From: an uncultured Gammaproteobacteria bacterium | Lineage (GTDB): Bacteria; Pseudomonadota; Gammaproteobacteria; HK1 | DNA: 56,553 nt | Reading direction: 5' to 3' | NCBI GenBank assembly: GCA_947258715.1 | Contig: CAMYJH010000015.1 | Span: forward strand, 33,313-89,865 | Shown here: positions 45,504 to 54,881 of the stretch, one piece after another | Layout of the letters: each line of letters opens with the position of its first letter | Numbering within the stretch: position 1 is the first letter of the stretch | Notes under the pieces: model-generated | What the model saw: the letters and a program-made list of their open reading frames with translations, nothing else | Told to the model about the DNA's origin: nothing | The model's database searches: none | Made by a program: the position numbers and the translations under genes

Positions 45504-46310
45504 TCAGTCCACCTTGCCCCGGCGACTGGCCTTCAAAACGGCGTCCAGAGTCTCGCTCCAGGCAGAAAAGGCGTCCATTCGCTGTAGCAAATCAAGTCCT
45601 AATCCGGTGTAAGTGCCCGGGCGTCCGATGACGCGATCCTCCGTGGCCATGTCTTTACCGCCTTCCATGCACATGGCGCACACGCCGCGGGTCGTCTGCG
45701 CCACCAGTTTCTTGGCCTCTTTCTCATCGACGCCCCTGGACTTCAACCAGCCGGCAATTTCCGCCATCAGCCGGAATACCCATCCGTAGTAGACGGCGGT
45801 AACCGTCGCCACCTCGAATGTGTGCTCGTCATCGAATACGTGCACGCTGCCGATCAGCCGCAGCGTTTCTTCGGCTGCGCCGTCACCGGGATATAAGACG
45901 GTGGCGCTTTCCCGCACCGACGCGCTGGTGACCGGCATGGCGCGCACGGTCTTTGCCGGCAAAGCCGCGTTTGCCACCGGCTCTAGTTTCAGGCCCGCGG
46001 CGACGCAAATAACCACGTGCCGTTTCTCGAAGCGCAGGCCGGAAGCGACTTCGACGGTTCGCTCAGGCGGTAGCGCAAGAATCACGACGTCGCTGCGGTC
46101 AACCAGGGTTTGATTATCCGGGGCAATCTCCAGCGAGAACTGCTTCGCCAGCGCTTCTGCGCGGGCACGGCTTCGCGGCGAGAGCAGCAGCCTGGGGCGA
46201 ACGGAGGCGCCACACCAACCTTCGACCAGATGCTCGGCAAGTTGGCCGACGCCGAGCACACCCACGCAGGGGAACCCGGAAGCGTTCATGTCGAGGACGG
46301 AATCAGGCAT
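45504..46310 (-). CDS. Pyrroline-5-carboxylate-reductase-like protein
   Basis: A 268-residue NAD(P)-dependent reductase-like protein. The nucleotide motif is VGVLGVGQLAEHL; DVVILALPPERTVEV, RAMPVTSASVRES and the C-terminal helical dimer domain (VAQTTRGVCAMCMEGG) follow the ProC layout. The canonical ProC ending (HPGGTT..) is altered to GRPGTYTGLGLD, so it may be a divergent paralogue acting on another imine rather than the main proline enzyme. ATG 46310 is used; the longer frame is translated repeat sequence. ATG 46289 is also possible. Confidence 0.75.
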   Translation of the reverse strand: MPDSVLDMNASGFPCVGVLGVGQLAEHLVEGWCGASVRPRLLLSPRSRARAEALAKQFSLEIAPDNQTLVDRSDVVILALPPERTVEVASGLRFEKRHVVICVAAGLKLEPVANAALPAKTVRAMPVTSASVRESATVLYPGDGAAEETLRLIGSVHVFDDEHTFEVATVTAVYYGWVFRLMAEIAGWLKSRGVDEKEAKKLVAQTTRGVCAMCMEGGKDMATEDRVIGRPGTYTGLGLDLLQRMDAFSAWSETLDAVLKASRRGKVD

Positions 46311-46320
46311 GGAATTGGCA

Positions 46321-46386
46321 GATGGTAGTTGGTAAATAGGGATGAAAGGGTATCGCGGGCTTTTCCCATCTACCATCTACGGACAT
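46321..46386. repeat. Inverted GATGGTA period-7 arms
   Basis: Left: GATGGTA GTTGGTA AATAGGG (46321-46341). Right: CCATCTA CCATCTA CGGACAT (46366-46386). The arms are complementary with a short loop, unit length seven. It lies between the ProC-like gene and the upstream deacetylase gene. Confidence 0.6.
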
Positions 46387-46417
46387 ACCAAATTCGAGAT
46401 TCAACATAGGATAGCTT

Positions 46418-47371
46418 CTACGCTGTCTCCTTAATTCCCGACAACACCTTCAGGTGCTCTTCAATGCAGAGCGGTAGACGTTTGATGTTATAGCCCCCTT
46501 CGAGCATGGAGATGAGCCGTCCGCCCGCGTACCTGTCCGCCACCTCCATCATGCGCTCGCTCATCCAGCCGAAGAATTCGGTGCTGAGGTTGATTTGTGC
46601 CAGAGGATCGTCTGCGTGGGCATCGAACCCCGCCGAGATGATGAGGGCGTCCGGCATGAATGCGTCGATTTTCGGAAGGATTTTCTCCCTGAATGCGCGC
46701 TCGTAGAGAATGTCATCCGCGCCGGCCGGCATGGGACAGTTGAGAGTGGCCCCTTCGCCCCGGCCGCTGCCGGTTTCCGACGCCGCTCCGGTTCCCGGAT
46801 AGAAAGGGTATTGATGGGTGCTGACGTAAAAGACTGATGGGTCTTGCTCGAAAGTGTGCTGGGTGCCGTTGCCGTGGTGCACGTCCCAGTCGAGGACCAG
46901 GATTTTGTCCAGTCCGTGATGTTTCTGTAAATAACGCGCGAGCACCGCGACGTTATTGAACAGGCAGAATCCAAGCGCCAGATTACGCTCGGCATGGTGC
47001 CCCGGCGGACGACTCAAAGAAAAGCCGTTTTGCGCTTCACCGGCAACCACTTTGTCCGCCAGTGCCAGCGCGCCACCGGCGGCAAGATAAGCGACGTCGC
47101 AAGATGCCTCGCAAATGCCAACGTCGGCGACGTCGAGAAACGGCAAGCCCTTCCGGCACGCCTCGCTGGCGCGGTCGATGTAATTGCCGTCGTGCACCTC
47201 CTCGATCCAGCGTCGCTCGCAGATTTTTGCTTCGACCGAAAGTAGATCGCCAAACCAGGGCTGCGCGCGGAGGTGCCGGATGGCGAATTCCAGCCGTTCT
47301 TTTCGCTCCGGGTGACCGGCGCCGGCGTCGTGGTCGAGAAAACGGTCGTCGTAAAGGAATGCGGTGGTCAT
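46418..47371 (-). CDS. Histone-deacetylase-family (class II/AcuC-like) deacetylase
   Basis: A 317-residue zinc amidohydrolase of the HDAC/acetylpolyamine-amidohydrolase/AcuC superfamily. All catalytic motifs are intact: FSLSRPPGHHAE (tandem histidines), LVLDWDVHHGNGTQ and AGFDAHADDP (zinc ligands), and a closing MLEGGYN; the usual transition-state tyrosine would be the Y of EGGYN. It probably deacetylates polyamines or lysine side chains in the cytosol. GGAG precedes the ATG. No acetyltransferase or acs gene is near. Confidence 0.92.
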   Translation of the reverse strand: MTTAFLYDDRFLDHDAGAGHPERKERLEFAIRHLRAQPWFGDLLSVEAKICERRWIEEVHDGNYIDRASEACRKGLPFLDVADVGICEASCDVAYLAAGGALALADKVVAGEAQNGFSLSRPPGHHAERNLALGFCLFNNVAVLARYLQKHHGLDKILVLDWDVHHGNGTQHTFEQDPSVFYVSTHQYPFYPGTGAASETGSGRGEGATLNCPMPAGADDILYERAFREKILPKIDAFMPDALIISAGFDAHADDPLAQINLSTEFFGWMSERMMEVADRYAGGRLISMLEGGYNIKRLPLCIEEHLKVLSGIKETA

Positions 47372-47385
47372 GTGGGGCTCCGGGC

Positions 47386-47519
47386 GTGATAAACCGTAAA
47401 TCGTATGTCGCGTTAACCGATGAGTGAATGGAGATTTGTGATTGGCGGCTGATACGTGGCGCGGGTCGATTAGTTGATCCCGACGTTACGAATCACTAAT
47501 CACCAACCAATAATCACTA
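47386..47519. repeat. Period-7 arrays in the gap before the deacetylase gene
   Basis: The clearest part is AATCACT AATCACC AACCAAT AATCACT (47491-47518), four units in exact phase. An opposing GTGATTG-type arm lies near 47432-47445, and a CGTAAAT CGTATGT stretch near 47393-47408. The unit differs from the other arrays, but the period and arm layout are the same. Confidence 0.6.
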
Positions 47520-47569
47520 GAGTAATATGACGCCACATGACCTGGCCAGCGCGCGTGGCGGTACCCTAA

Positions 47570-48814
47570 TCACACCATTCGCGACCGAATGTCGATTTCC
47601 GAATGCAGTGTTCGGTGCACCGGACAGCGGTCGGCGATATCCATTAGCCGCTTCCGCTCGTCGTCGGAGAGTTCTCCCTCGAGTTTAATCTCCCGCTCGA
47701 TGCGGTCGATGCGCCCTTCGCGGGTTTCACATTCCTCGCAGTCCTTGGCGTGAATCTTATCGTGGCGAAGGGTGACGGACACCCGGGCCAGCGCGAGGGA
47801 CTTGTGCCTCGCGTACATGCGCAAGGTCATCGCGGTGCACGCGCCGAGCCCCGCCAGCAGATAATCGTACGGCGACGGTCCCGAATCGGTGCCGCCGTAA
47901 CTCGCAGGCTCGTCGGCGCGCAGGTGGTGCCGGTCGGTAAACACATCCTGGGCGAAGGCGCGGTCGTCTTCCCGCACCAGCACTTCCCCGTCAGCGACTT
48001 GCGGGCGTTCGTCGGCCGCTTCTGAGTCGCCCGAAAGCGCGTAGCGGCCCGCCCAGGCGCTGATGGTGGCGGCGACGTACTCGGAATCGAATTTGCGACT
48101 GAGCAGGTGATCGGCCTTGTCCAGGGAAATGAAGCTCTTGGGATGCAGCGCCGTCTGAAAGATGGCGGAAGCGTTGTCGATAGCGACAATTTCGTCCACC
48201 GGAGAGTGAAAAATCAGCAGCGCCTTGCGCAGCCTTTTAATCCGATCTTCAAGCGACTGCGAGGCGATGTCCTCCAGGAACTGTTTTTTGATCTCGAACT
48301 GGCGCCCGGCAAGGTTGACCACCGCGCTGCCCTGGGACTCGATCTCGGCACGGCTCGACCCGAACAGATGGCTCACGTGAGCGGGATCCGCCGGCGCGCC
48401 TATAGTCACCACCGCCTTCGCTTCCTCGATCTCGCCCGCCGCGGCCAACACCGCGGCGCCGCCGAGACTGTGACCAACGAGCAGTGAGGGTGCTTCGAAA
48501 TCCTGCCTCAATTTATCCGCGGCGCAAATAAGATCCGACACGTTGGAAGAAAAGTTCGTATTTGCGAAATCTCCTTCGCTGTTGCCGAGCCCAGTGAAAT
48601 CGAAACGTAACACACCGATACCTTGGGCGGCGAGCGCGCGACTGATGCGGGATGCCGCCGCGATGTCCTTGGAGCAGGTAAAGCAGTGGGCGAATAGGGC
48701 GAACGCCCGGGGTTTCGTCGCTGGACGCTCCAACAGGGCGGCGAGCTCCTGGCCCTCCTGGTTTTCGAAGCTGAGCTTCTCGCGAATGACTTCGCTTGGG
48801 CTAGGGGAATTCAC
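47570..48814 (-). CDS. Bifunctional alpha/beta-hydrolase and OsmC-family protein
   Basis: A 414-residue fusion. Residues ~1-250 are a serine hydrolase with the nucleophile elbow [22 protein letters not shown] and a C-terminal HLL block that could carry the histidine. Residues ~270-410 are an OsmC/Ohr domain with the two reactive cysteines in [16 protein letters not shown] and [12 protein letters not shown]. OsmC domains reduce organic hydroperoxides, so the hydrolase may release or handle acyl peroxides; the actual substrate is unknown. GTG 48814 with AAGGAG nine bases upstream was chosen over a 14-codon extension. Such fusions occur in several proteobacteria. Confidence 0.88.
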   Translation of the reverse strand: MNSPSPSEVIREKLSFENQEGQELAALLERPATKPRAFALFAHCFTCSKDIAAASRISRALAAQGIGVLRFDFTGLGNSEGDFANTNFSSNVSDLICAADKLRQDFEAPSLLVGHSLGGAAVLAAAGEIEEAKAVVTIGAPADPAHVSHLFGSSRAEIESQGSAVVNLAGRQFEIKKQFLEDIASQSLEDRIKRLRKALLIFHSPVDEIVAIDNASAIFQTALHPKSFISLDKADHLLSRKFDSEYVAATISAWAGRYALSGDSEAADERPQVADGEVLVREDDRAFAQDVFTDRHHLRADEPASYGGTDSGPSPYDYLLAGLGACTAMTLRMYARHKSLALARVSVTLRHDKIHAKDCEECETREGRIDRIEREIKLEGELSDDERKRLMDIADRCPVHRTLHSEIDIRSRMV

Positions 48815-48924
48815 CGTGACAGTCTCCTTAAGTGGTTGCCCGCTGGTGTAGCGCAAAATTAATTGCCTGTTTGCTGAAAAAGAAACAGCAGCGGATCGGA
48901 TGGGTTTAATCGATGGTCGAGGGA

Positions 48925-50436
48925 TCAGCCGGCTCTTGCTGCCTCCGATTCTCGGAAGACCAGGTAGTTCTCAAGCCTGTCGCGATCTTCGGGGCTCACG
49001 TCCAGACCGTATTTAGTGCGGCGCCAGAGGATATCTTCGGCCGTCCGGGCCCATTCGTGATCGCACAGGTAGTCGACCTCCCGGGCGTAGAGGCCGTCGC
49101 CGAAACATAGCCCCAGATCCTCGAGGCTGGCGGCGCCTTTAAGGATCGCCTCGCAGTTGAAGCCGTGGCGTCGGGCAAGGTCGTAAATGTGACGCGGGGG
49201 CAAGAAGCCGTGGCTGCGCTTGAGCTCGGAAACGTATTCGTCGAAGGTATCGGTTGGCAGATCACCGCCGGGTAACGGCGCATCGTGAGTCCAGTTCGCC
49301 GTCATCTGCGGAAAGTGATCGCAGAGCTTTTCAAGCGCGTGCTCTGCCAAGCGGCGATAAGTCGTAAGCTTGCCTCCGAAAACGTTGAGCAGAACGCATC
49401 CCGGCACGGGCACCTGCACCTCCAGCTCATAGTCCCGGGTCACCTTGGAGGGATCGGATTCGCCGTCGTCATACAGTGGCCGAACCCCTGCATAAGTCCA
49501 TTTGATCTGATCCGCCGTTACGGGATCCGCAAGGTAACGATTCACCGCACGGCACAGGTATTCGATTTCTTCGTCGCTGATCGACACCCCCTCCGGATCG
49601 CCGGCAATGGGTACGTCGGTGGTGCCGATGACCGAGTATTCGTCCTCGTGAGGAATGATGAAGACGACACGGCCATCGTCGTTTTGCAGGATCAGCGCGT
49701 AATCACCGTCATAGATTCGGGGTACCGCAATGTGGCTGCCTTTGACCAGTAGAATGCGCATTTTTCGATTCGCGCTGGGTACATTCTCAATAACCTGATT
49801 AACCCAGGGTCCTGCGGCATTGACCAGGCCACGCGCCTTTACCTCTATGCTCCGGCCGCTTTCTGTATCCGTGAGCCGGGCGCACCAGCGGCCGTCCTCG
49901 ACGGCTGCACCGTCGAACCGGGTGCGAGGCAGAATCCGGGCGCCCAGATCCGCCGCCCCGCGGGCGTTGGCGATGACCAGCCGGGCGTCGTCCGCCCAGC
50001 AGTCGTAGTAGGTGAAACCCCGTGTAAATTCAGGTTTGAGCCCGGCACCAAAACCGTTTCCGTTCAGCACCAGAGTTTCGGAGCCGGGAAGCGCGCGGCG
50101 GCCGCCGAGATGGTCGTATAGAAAAAGACCGATGCGGATCATCCACACCGGGCGCAGACCCGGGGCGTGGGGCATGACGAAGCGCATGGGACGAATCAGG
50201 TGGGGAGCGTTCTGGAGCAGAACCTCGCGCTCTGACAAGGCCTCGCGTACCAGGCGAAATTCGTAGGTTTCCAGATAGCGCAGCCCCCCGTGGATCAGCT
50301 TGCTGCTGGCAGACGACGTGGCGCACGCCAGATCGCCTTTTTCGCACAAGGTGACCTCGAGTCCGCGCCCGGCGGCGTCGCGGGCGATACCTGCGCCGTT
50401 GATGCCGCCGCCAATAATGAGCAGATCGGACTCCAT
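48925..50436 (-). CDS. glpD: Aerobic glycerol-3-phosphate dehydrogenase
   Basis: A 503-residue peripheral-membrane flavoprotein oxidising glycerol-3-phosphate to DHAP with quinone. FAD site: DLLIIGGGINGAGIARDAAG at the N-terminus, followed by SSASSKLIHGGLRYLE. Other GlpD blocks are INAAGPWV-like (LVNAAGPWVNQV), VIGTTDVP and NVFGGKLTTYRRLAE. Length equals E. coli GlpD (501). The start at 50436 matches family N-termini. No glpK, glpF or glpR is adjacent; the divergent neighbour is a HAD phosphatase. Confidence 0.95.
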   Translation of the reverse strand: MESDLLIIGGGINGAGIARDAAGRGLEVTLCEKGDLACATSSASSKLIHGGLRYLETYEFRLVREALSEREVLLQNAPHLIRPMRFVMPHAPGLRPVWMIRIGLFLYDHLGGRRALPGSETLVLNGNGFGAGLKPEFTRGFTYYDCWADDARLVIANARGAADLGARILPRTRFDGAAVEDGRWCARLTDTESGRSIEVKARGLVNAAGPWVNQVIENVPSANRKMRILLVKGSHIAVPRIYDGDYALILQNDDGRVVFIIPHEDEYSVIGTTDVPIAGDPEGVSISDEEIEYLCRAVNRYLADPVTADQIKWTYAGVRPLYDDGESDPSKVTRDYELEVQVPVPGCVLLNVFGGKLTTYRRLAEHALEKLCDHFPQMTANWTHDAPLPGGDLPTDTFDEYVSELKRSHGFLPPRHIYDLARRHGFNCEAILKGAASLEDLGLCFGDGLYAREVDYLCDHEWARTAEDILWRRTKYGLDVSPEDRDRLENYLVFRESEAARAG

Positions 50437-50543
50437 CACCGAAATGCTCTCTCTCTTCGCTCGATGATTCGGCTGTCCAACTGCGCTAGCATTCGTCTGC
50501 GCCTGCAATCCTAATTTCCATAGAAACAGCAATCGTAAACGGC

Positions 50544-51347
50544 ATGAAGCCGATCAGCGAAATGTCCGCCGAAACAGCGGCCCGAATTCGCGGCGTGTTT
50601 CTCGATCTCGACGAGACCCTCACCACCGGGGGACGCCTCACAGCCGAGGCCTACGCGGCCCTCGAATCTGTCAAGGCAGCGGGGCTCCTGGTTGCGCCCA
50701 TTACCGGGCGGCCCGCCGGCTGGTGCGACCACATTGCGCGCATGTGGCCGGTGGACGCAGTGGTGGGCGAGAACGGCGCTTTTTATTTTCGCTATGACCA
50801 TGAGCATCGCAAAATGCGGCGGCGCTATCTACTTGGAAATTCCGAGCGCCGCGCAAACCGCGAACGCCTCGAGGGCGTAAAGAAAGTCATTCTCTCACAG
50901 GTGCCCGGTGCGGCGGTCTCTGCGGATCAGGCCTATCGGGAAGCCGACCTCGCGATAGATTTCCGTGAGGACGTCGACCCTCTGCCCGACGAGGCCGTTC
51001 AGCGCATCGTCGGCCTGTTCGAAGAAGCGGGCGCCCGTGCAAAGGTGAGTTCTATCCATGTAAACGGATGGTTCGGAGACTACGACAAGCTGACGATGAC
51101 GCGCATAATGATGCGCGAATGCTTTGATATCGAACTCGACGCCTGCGCCGAGCGCTTCGTTTTCGTGGGCGACTCGCCGAACGACGCGCCCATGTTCGAA
51201 TACTTTCCGGTTTCCATCGGCGTAGCCAACGTTTCTGACTTCCAGGGTCGTCTGGAACCCAAGCCCGCCCATGTGGCCCGCAACCGCAGCGGAGCCGGAT
51301 TCGCGGAAGTCGTGGAAGTGTTGCTCTCGAGTCGCGGCCTCAGGTAA
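50544..51347 (+). CDS. HAD-superfamily (type IIB, Cof-like) phosphatase
   Basis: A 267-residue cytosolic phosphatase. HAD motif I is VFLDLDETLTT (nucleophile and acid/base aspartates), motif II is the T in APITGRP, motif III is the lysine in GDYDKLTMT, and motif IV is VFVGDSPNDAPMF. The C2B cap between II and III places it with Cof, sucrose- and mannosyl-3-phosphoglycerate phosphatases. It ends inside the 3' end of phnE (8-base convergent overlap). A role with phosphonate or glycerophosphate is only suggested by position. ATG 50562 is an alternative start. Confidence 0.85.
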   Translation: MKPISEMSAETAARIRGVFLDLDETLTTGGRLTAEAYAALESVKAAGLLVAPITGRPAGWCDHIARMWPVDAVVGENGAFYFRYDHEHRKMRRRYLLGNSERRANRERLEGVKKVILSQVPGAAVSADQAYREADLAIDFREDVDPLPDEAVQRIVGLFEEAGARAKVSSIHVNGWFGDYDKLTMTRIMMRECFDIELDACAERFVFVGDSPNDAPMFEYFPVSIGVANVSDFQGRLEPKPAHVARNRSGAGFAEVVEVLLSSRGLR

Positions 51348-52152
51348 TGCGTTTGCGGACCGTCGCAGAGACAAACTCGCTGACCAGGACCACGCCGAAG
51401 ATGGCAATAAGCATCACGGCCACTTCGCTCCAGGCGAACTGGTTGATCGACGAATAGAGCACAATCCCGATGCCACCGGCGCCGACGAAGCCGAGCACCG
51501 TAGATTCGCGGATGTTAATGTCCCAACGGTAGACCACCGTTCCGAAAATCACCGGGAGCACCTGCGGCAGCACCCCGATGAGGAGGATCTGAAGCCGCGA
51601 GGCGCCGGTTGCTTCGATGGCTTCCACCGCGCCCTGATCGATTTCTTCAATTGCTTCTGCAATGAGTTTGCCGACGAAGCCTATGGAGCGGGCCGTGACG
51701 GACCAGACACCCGCCATGGGGCCCGGCCCGAATATGGCTACGAACAACAACCCCCATACCACCGTGTTGACCGAGCGCGAGGTAACCAGGATCAATCGGC
51801 CGATAAACCAAGTGAGCCGGTTCGGCGTGACATTGCGGGCCGACAGGAAGGCGATCGGCAAAGCGATAATCACTGTTGCCGCGGTGCCGAGAGTGGCGAT
51901 ATGGATGGTTTCGACAAGGGGATCGACCACCTCTCCGAAGAACGACCAATCGGGCGGAATCATCCGCTCGGCGAGATCGGCGGCTTGCACGTGGGCGTCG
52001 AGAAAATAGAACCAGGGGATATCGAGCTTGCGCACCGACCACGCGGCCAGGAAAACTATCCCCGCATACCATATCCAGCGAATCAGGGTTTCCCGCGGAG
52101 TGAATCGCTTCCAGACGTCGGGGTATCGCCGGGCATGTTCTTCAACGGTCAT
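51340..52152 (-). CDS. phnE: Phosphonate ABC transporter permease (second)
   Basis: A 270-residue inner-membrane permease of the MetI-like class with about six membrane segments. The EAA coupling loop is EAIDQGAVEAIEATGAS, followed by VLPQVLPVIFGTVVYRWDIN and the PhnE hallmark IRESTVLGFVGAGGIG. It pairs with the preceding permease, 12 bases away; such double PhnE sets are common in phosphonate and phosphite importers. It is the last gene of the minus-strand operon and overlaps the HAD gene end to end. Confidence 0.92.
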   Translation of the reverse strand: MTVEEHARRYPDVWKRFTPRETLIRWIWYAGIVFLAAWSVRKLDIPWFYFLDAHVQAADLAERMIPPDWSFFGEVVDPLVETIHIATLGTAATVIIALPIAFLSARNVTPNRLTWFIGRLILVTSRSVNTVVWGLLFVAIFGPGPMAGVWSVTARSIGFVGKLIAEAIEEIDQGAVEAIEATGASRLQILLIGVLPQVLPVIFGTVVYRWDINIRESTVLGFVGAGGIGIVLYSSINQFAWSEVAVMLIAIFGVVLVSEFVSATVRKRIT

Positions 52153-52164
52153 GATTCCGAACCG

Positions 52165-52962
52165 CTACCTTAGACGGCCGCGCACCCAGTTGCTGAAAAC
52201 TTCGCCCGCGAACACCAGCGCGACGATGGTCATCAGAATGGCGAGGCTGAAATCGTAGTCGTAGCGCGAGAAGGACGCCGCGAGCGTTTGGCCGATTCCA
52301 CCCGCGCCGACGATGCCGACTACCGTTGAATGGCGAATGTTGGCATCGAGCCGATAGATGGAGACGCCGAGGTAGCGGGGCAGCATCTGCGGCTGAACGG
52401 CGTAAAGCAGCATCTTGGGGAAGCTCGCGCCCGTGGCGCGAATGGCCTCGAGCTGGCCAGGCGGCATGTTCTCGATGTCCTCGGCAAGCATCTTGCCGAT
52501 GAAGCTCAGGCTCGCCACGACCAGCGTGAGCACCCCGGCCAGTGGCCCGAAGCCGAAAATCTTGACGAAGAAGATCGCGATGATCACCTCATGGAAAGTA
52601 CGCGTAACGGCGAGCACCGCGCGCGCGCAGAGATACAACCAATTCGGAACCAGATTATTGGCTGCACAGATACCCAGAGGAATGGCAAGAATCATGCCGA
52701 TGAAACTCGCGGCAAGGGCCATCTGCACGCTTTCTAGGACGCCCCGCGCAAGCAGTTCCCAGCGGCTGAAGTCCGGGGGGACCATGCGTGCAAGCATGTT
52801 ACCGGCCCGCTCGGCGCCGTTGGAAACCCGCGCCCAGTTGATATCGAGCGATCCGATGGACCAAACCAAATATGCGAGGACGGCGACGACCAGGCCGTAG
52901 CGGAGCAGAGGATTGGCGATGAAGCTTGGCGGTCGCCACACCGCGGGATGGGGCGTTGTCAT
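52165..52962 (-). CDS. phnE: Phosphonate ABC transporter permease (first)
   Basis: A 265-residue paralogue of the next permease, with about six membrane segments. Coupling loop: [20 protein letters not shown], then [20 protein letters not shown] and [14 protein letters not shown]. Its ATG overlaps the phnC stop (ATGA), so the two are translationally coupled. With phnC, phnD and the second PhnE it forms a complete importer. Confidence 0.92.
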   Translation of the reverse strand: MTTPHPAVWRPPSFIANPLLRYGLVVAVLAYLVWSIGSLDINWARVSNGAERAGNMLARMVPPDFSRWELLARGVLESVQMALAASFIGMILAIPLGICAANNLVPNWLYLCARAVLAVTRTFHEVIIAIFFVKIFGFGPLAGVLTLVVASLSFIGKMLAEDIENMPPGQLEAIRATGASFPKMLLYAVQPQMLPRYLGVSIYRLDANIRHSTVVGIVGAGGIGQTLAASFSRYDYDFSLAILMTIVALVFAGEVFSNWVRGRLR

Positions 52963-53783
52963 CCGGCCGCCGACTCTCCCTCGAGCTTGTGAAAGCCAGT
53001 CGCATCGGTCGCGTCCTCTTCGACCTTACGGATGGTCGTGCTCCAGTCTTCCTCGCCGTAGATCTCGGTGAGCACTGCCGGCGTGAGGGCTTCAGGAGGA
53101 CCGTCGAAGGCAACAACGCCGCCGCTCAGCCCCACGATCCGGTTGGCGTGATTCTGGGCAAGGGCCACGTCGTGGATGTTCACCAGCGCCGGTGTGCCAC
53201 GCTCGTGCGCGAGCTCGTAAATCAGTCGCATGATTTGACGCCCCGTCTTGGGGTCGAGACTCGCGGTCGGCTCATCGACGAGCAGCAAATCGGGGTGCTG
53301 CATCAAAGCGCGCGCGATCCCGACTCGCTGACGCTGGCCGCCTGACAGGGCGTCCGCGCGCGTGTCCTGGTAGCCGGTCAGCCCCACGCGATCGAGCAGC
53401 TCGAACGCGCTTGAAATGTCCTCGGGTGGATAGCTGCGCCGGTATGCCTGCCACAGGCTCACGTAACCCAGGCGACCGGACAGCAGGTTCTCCATCACGG
53501 TGAGTCGTTCGACCAGGTTATATTCCTGGAAAATCATCCCCATACGCCGGCGGGCTTTACGCAGCTCGCGCCGGCTCAACCCCGTCACCTCAAGGTCGTT
53601 AAGCACCACGCGGCCCGAGGTGGGTTCCACCAGCCGGTTGATACAGCGAATGAGCGTGCTCTTGCCAGCACCCGAGGAGCCGATGATCGCCACGACCTGG
53701 GGCTCGTCCACCCGCAGGCTGACGCTTGCCAATGCCTTTGTACCGGTGGGATACGATTTGGCGAGTTTGGAAATTTCAAGCAC
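52959..53783 (-). CDS. phnC: Phosphonate ABC transporter ATPase
   Basis: A 274-residue ATPase energising the PhnE permeases. Walker [19 protein letters not shown] (residues ~34-51), PhnC-typical [21 protein letters not shown] in shortened outline, signature [16 protein letters not shown], Walker [14 protein letters not shown]-loop VNIHDV. The start codon is GTG without an obvious ribosome site; it may rely on re-initiation after phnD. A strong hairpin separates it from phnD. Confidence 0.94.
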   Translation of the reverse strand: MLEISKLAKSYPTGTKALASVSLRVDEPQVVAIIGSSGAGKSTLIRCINRLVEPTSGRVVLNDLEVTGLSRRELRKARRRMGMIFQEYNLVERLTVMENLLSGRLGYVSLWQAYRRSYPPEDISSAFELLDRVGLTGYQDTRADALSGGQRQRVGIARALMQHPDLLLVDEPTASLDPKTGRQIMRLIYELAHERGTPALVNIHDVALAQNHANRIVGLSGGVVAFDGPPEALTPAVLTEIYGEEDWSTTIRKVEEDATDATGFHKLEGESAAG

Positions 53784-53804
53784 GGGAGAAAAGGGACATC
53801 GCAG

Positions 53805-53829
53805 GCCCGCCGGCCAGGGGCCGGCGGGC
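53805..53829 (-). promoter_or_regulatory. Intercistronic hairpin between phnD and phnC
   Basis: A perfect 11-bp GC stem (GCCCGCCGGCC with GGCCGGCGGGC) with a 3-base loop and no T-run. It probably protects the upstream phnD message from 3' exonucleases, raising binding protein relative to phnC-phnE. Confidence 0.7.
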
Positions 53830-53855
53830 GAATTTAGATGAAAGGCTAGCTTCTC

Positions 53856-54881
53856 TCAGCTCTTTTTCTTCTTCTTCTTCTTAACCTTCAAGCCCTTTAA
53901 CGTCTCGTCGGAGTATTTGATGCCGTTTTCCTTCTGAATGAGCCGTACGGCCTTCCAGTGGGTCTTGAAGGTAATGGGGCAGAATTTGTCAGCCTGTTTA
54001 CCGAATTCCTTTTCCAGTGCCGTGCCATTCCAGTCGAAGCTGTAAAAAGCGTACATCACATTGCGAGCCAGATCAGGGTGCAGATTGTGGGCAAATCCAT
54101 AGGAGGTGGTCGGAAAAGGATCGGACTGCCAGATGATCCGCAGATCATCCTTTTTGACCACGCCTTTTTGTGCCATGCGATCGAGCACGCTTGACGCAAC
54201 TGGTGCAGCTTCATAGTCCTTGTTAGCGACACCCATGATAGAGTTGTCGTGTTTCCCCGAATAGATGACCTCGTAGTCCTTGTCCGGCACGACGCCCATG
54301 TCTTTGAACAGCGCTCGAGGCGCCTGGTTTCCGGAATTGGAAGAAGGCGTGACATGGGCGATTTTGCGACCCTTCAGATCCGAAACCTTGGTGATGTCCG
54401 AGTTTTTGTGTGTGATTAGCTGCAACCGGTAGCCGAATGTGCCGTCACCTTTACACATGATCGAAATGGGCACATAGCCGGCGAGATTGGCCCCGAAAAC
54501 CGTTGGACCGGTGGAGATGCCCGCGACGTGCAGACGGCCGGAGCGCATTGCCTCCACTTGTGCCGCATAGGACTCGGCACCGTACCACTTCACTTTTTTG
54601 CCGGTTACCTCGGCCATGTACTCCATGAACTCGCTGAACACGTTCTCGTATACCGACGGGTCTTCCACCGGCGTGTAGGAGAAAACGAGTGTGTCGGGGT
54701 TAAGCCAATTGTTTGGATCATCGGGCGTGTCCGCAACGAGGTCACCGTTATTATCACAGTAGCGGGCGTCCAGATCGCCCCGATTCTTGCACGGTTCGGC
54801 ATATGCCGAGTTCGAGAAGAGGCACAGCGCGGTCAACGCCGCAAGCGTGATTTTCCAGATGTGGGATACGGGGCTTGGCAT
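53856..54881 (-). CDS. phnD: Phosphonate/phosphite ABC transporter binding protein
   Basis: A 341-residue periplasmic protein. A signal peptide runs to about residue 28 (SNSAYA). The mature part opens with a cysteine-bearing acidic segment containing DNNGDLVADTPDD, which resembles a calcium loop, then the PhnD fold: LVFSYTPVEDPSVYENVFSEF in outline, VKWYGAESYAAQVEAMRSG, GRLHVAGISTG, and SNSGNQAPRALF (anion-binding serines). The protein ends in a run of seven lysines and a serine, made from an AAG microsatellite, which is unusual. It heads the phn operon; the ligand may be 2-aminoethylphosphonate given phnW nearby. Confidence 0.93.
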   Translation of the reverse strand: MPSPVSHIWKITLAALTALCLFSNSAYAEPCKNRGDLDARYCDNNGDLVADTPDDPNNWLNPDTLVFSYTPVEDPSVYENVFSEFMEYMAEVTGKKVKWYGAESYAAQVEAMRSGRLHVAGISTGPTVFGANLAGYVPISIMCKGDGTFGYRLQLITHKNSDITKVSDLKGRKIAHVTPSSNSGNQAPRALFKDMGVVPDKDYEVIYSGKHDNSIMGVANKDYEAAPVASSVLDRMAQKGVVKKDDLRIIWQSDPFPTTSYGFAHNLHPDLARNVMYAFYSFDWNGTALEKEFGKQADKFCPITFKTHWKAVRLIQKENGIKYSDETLKGLKVKKKKKKKS

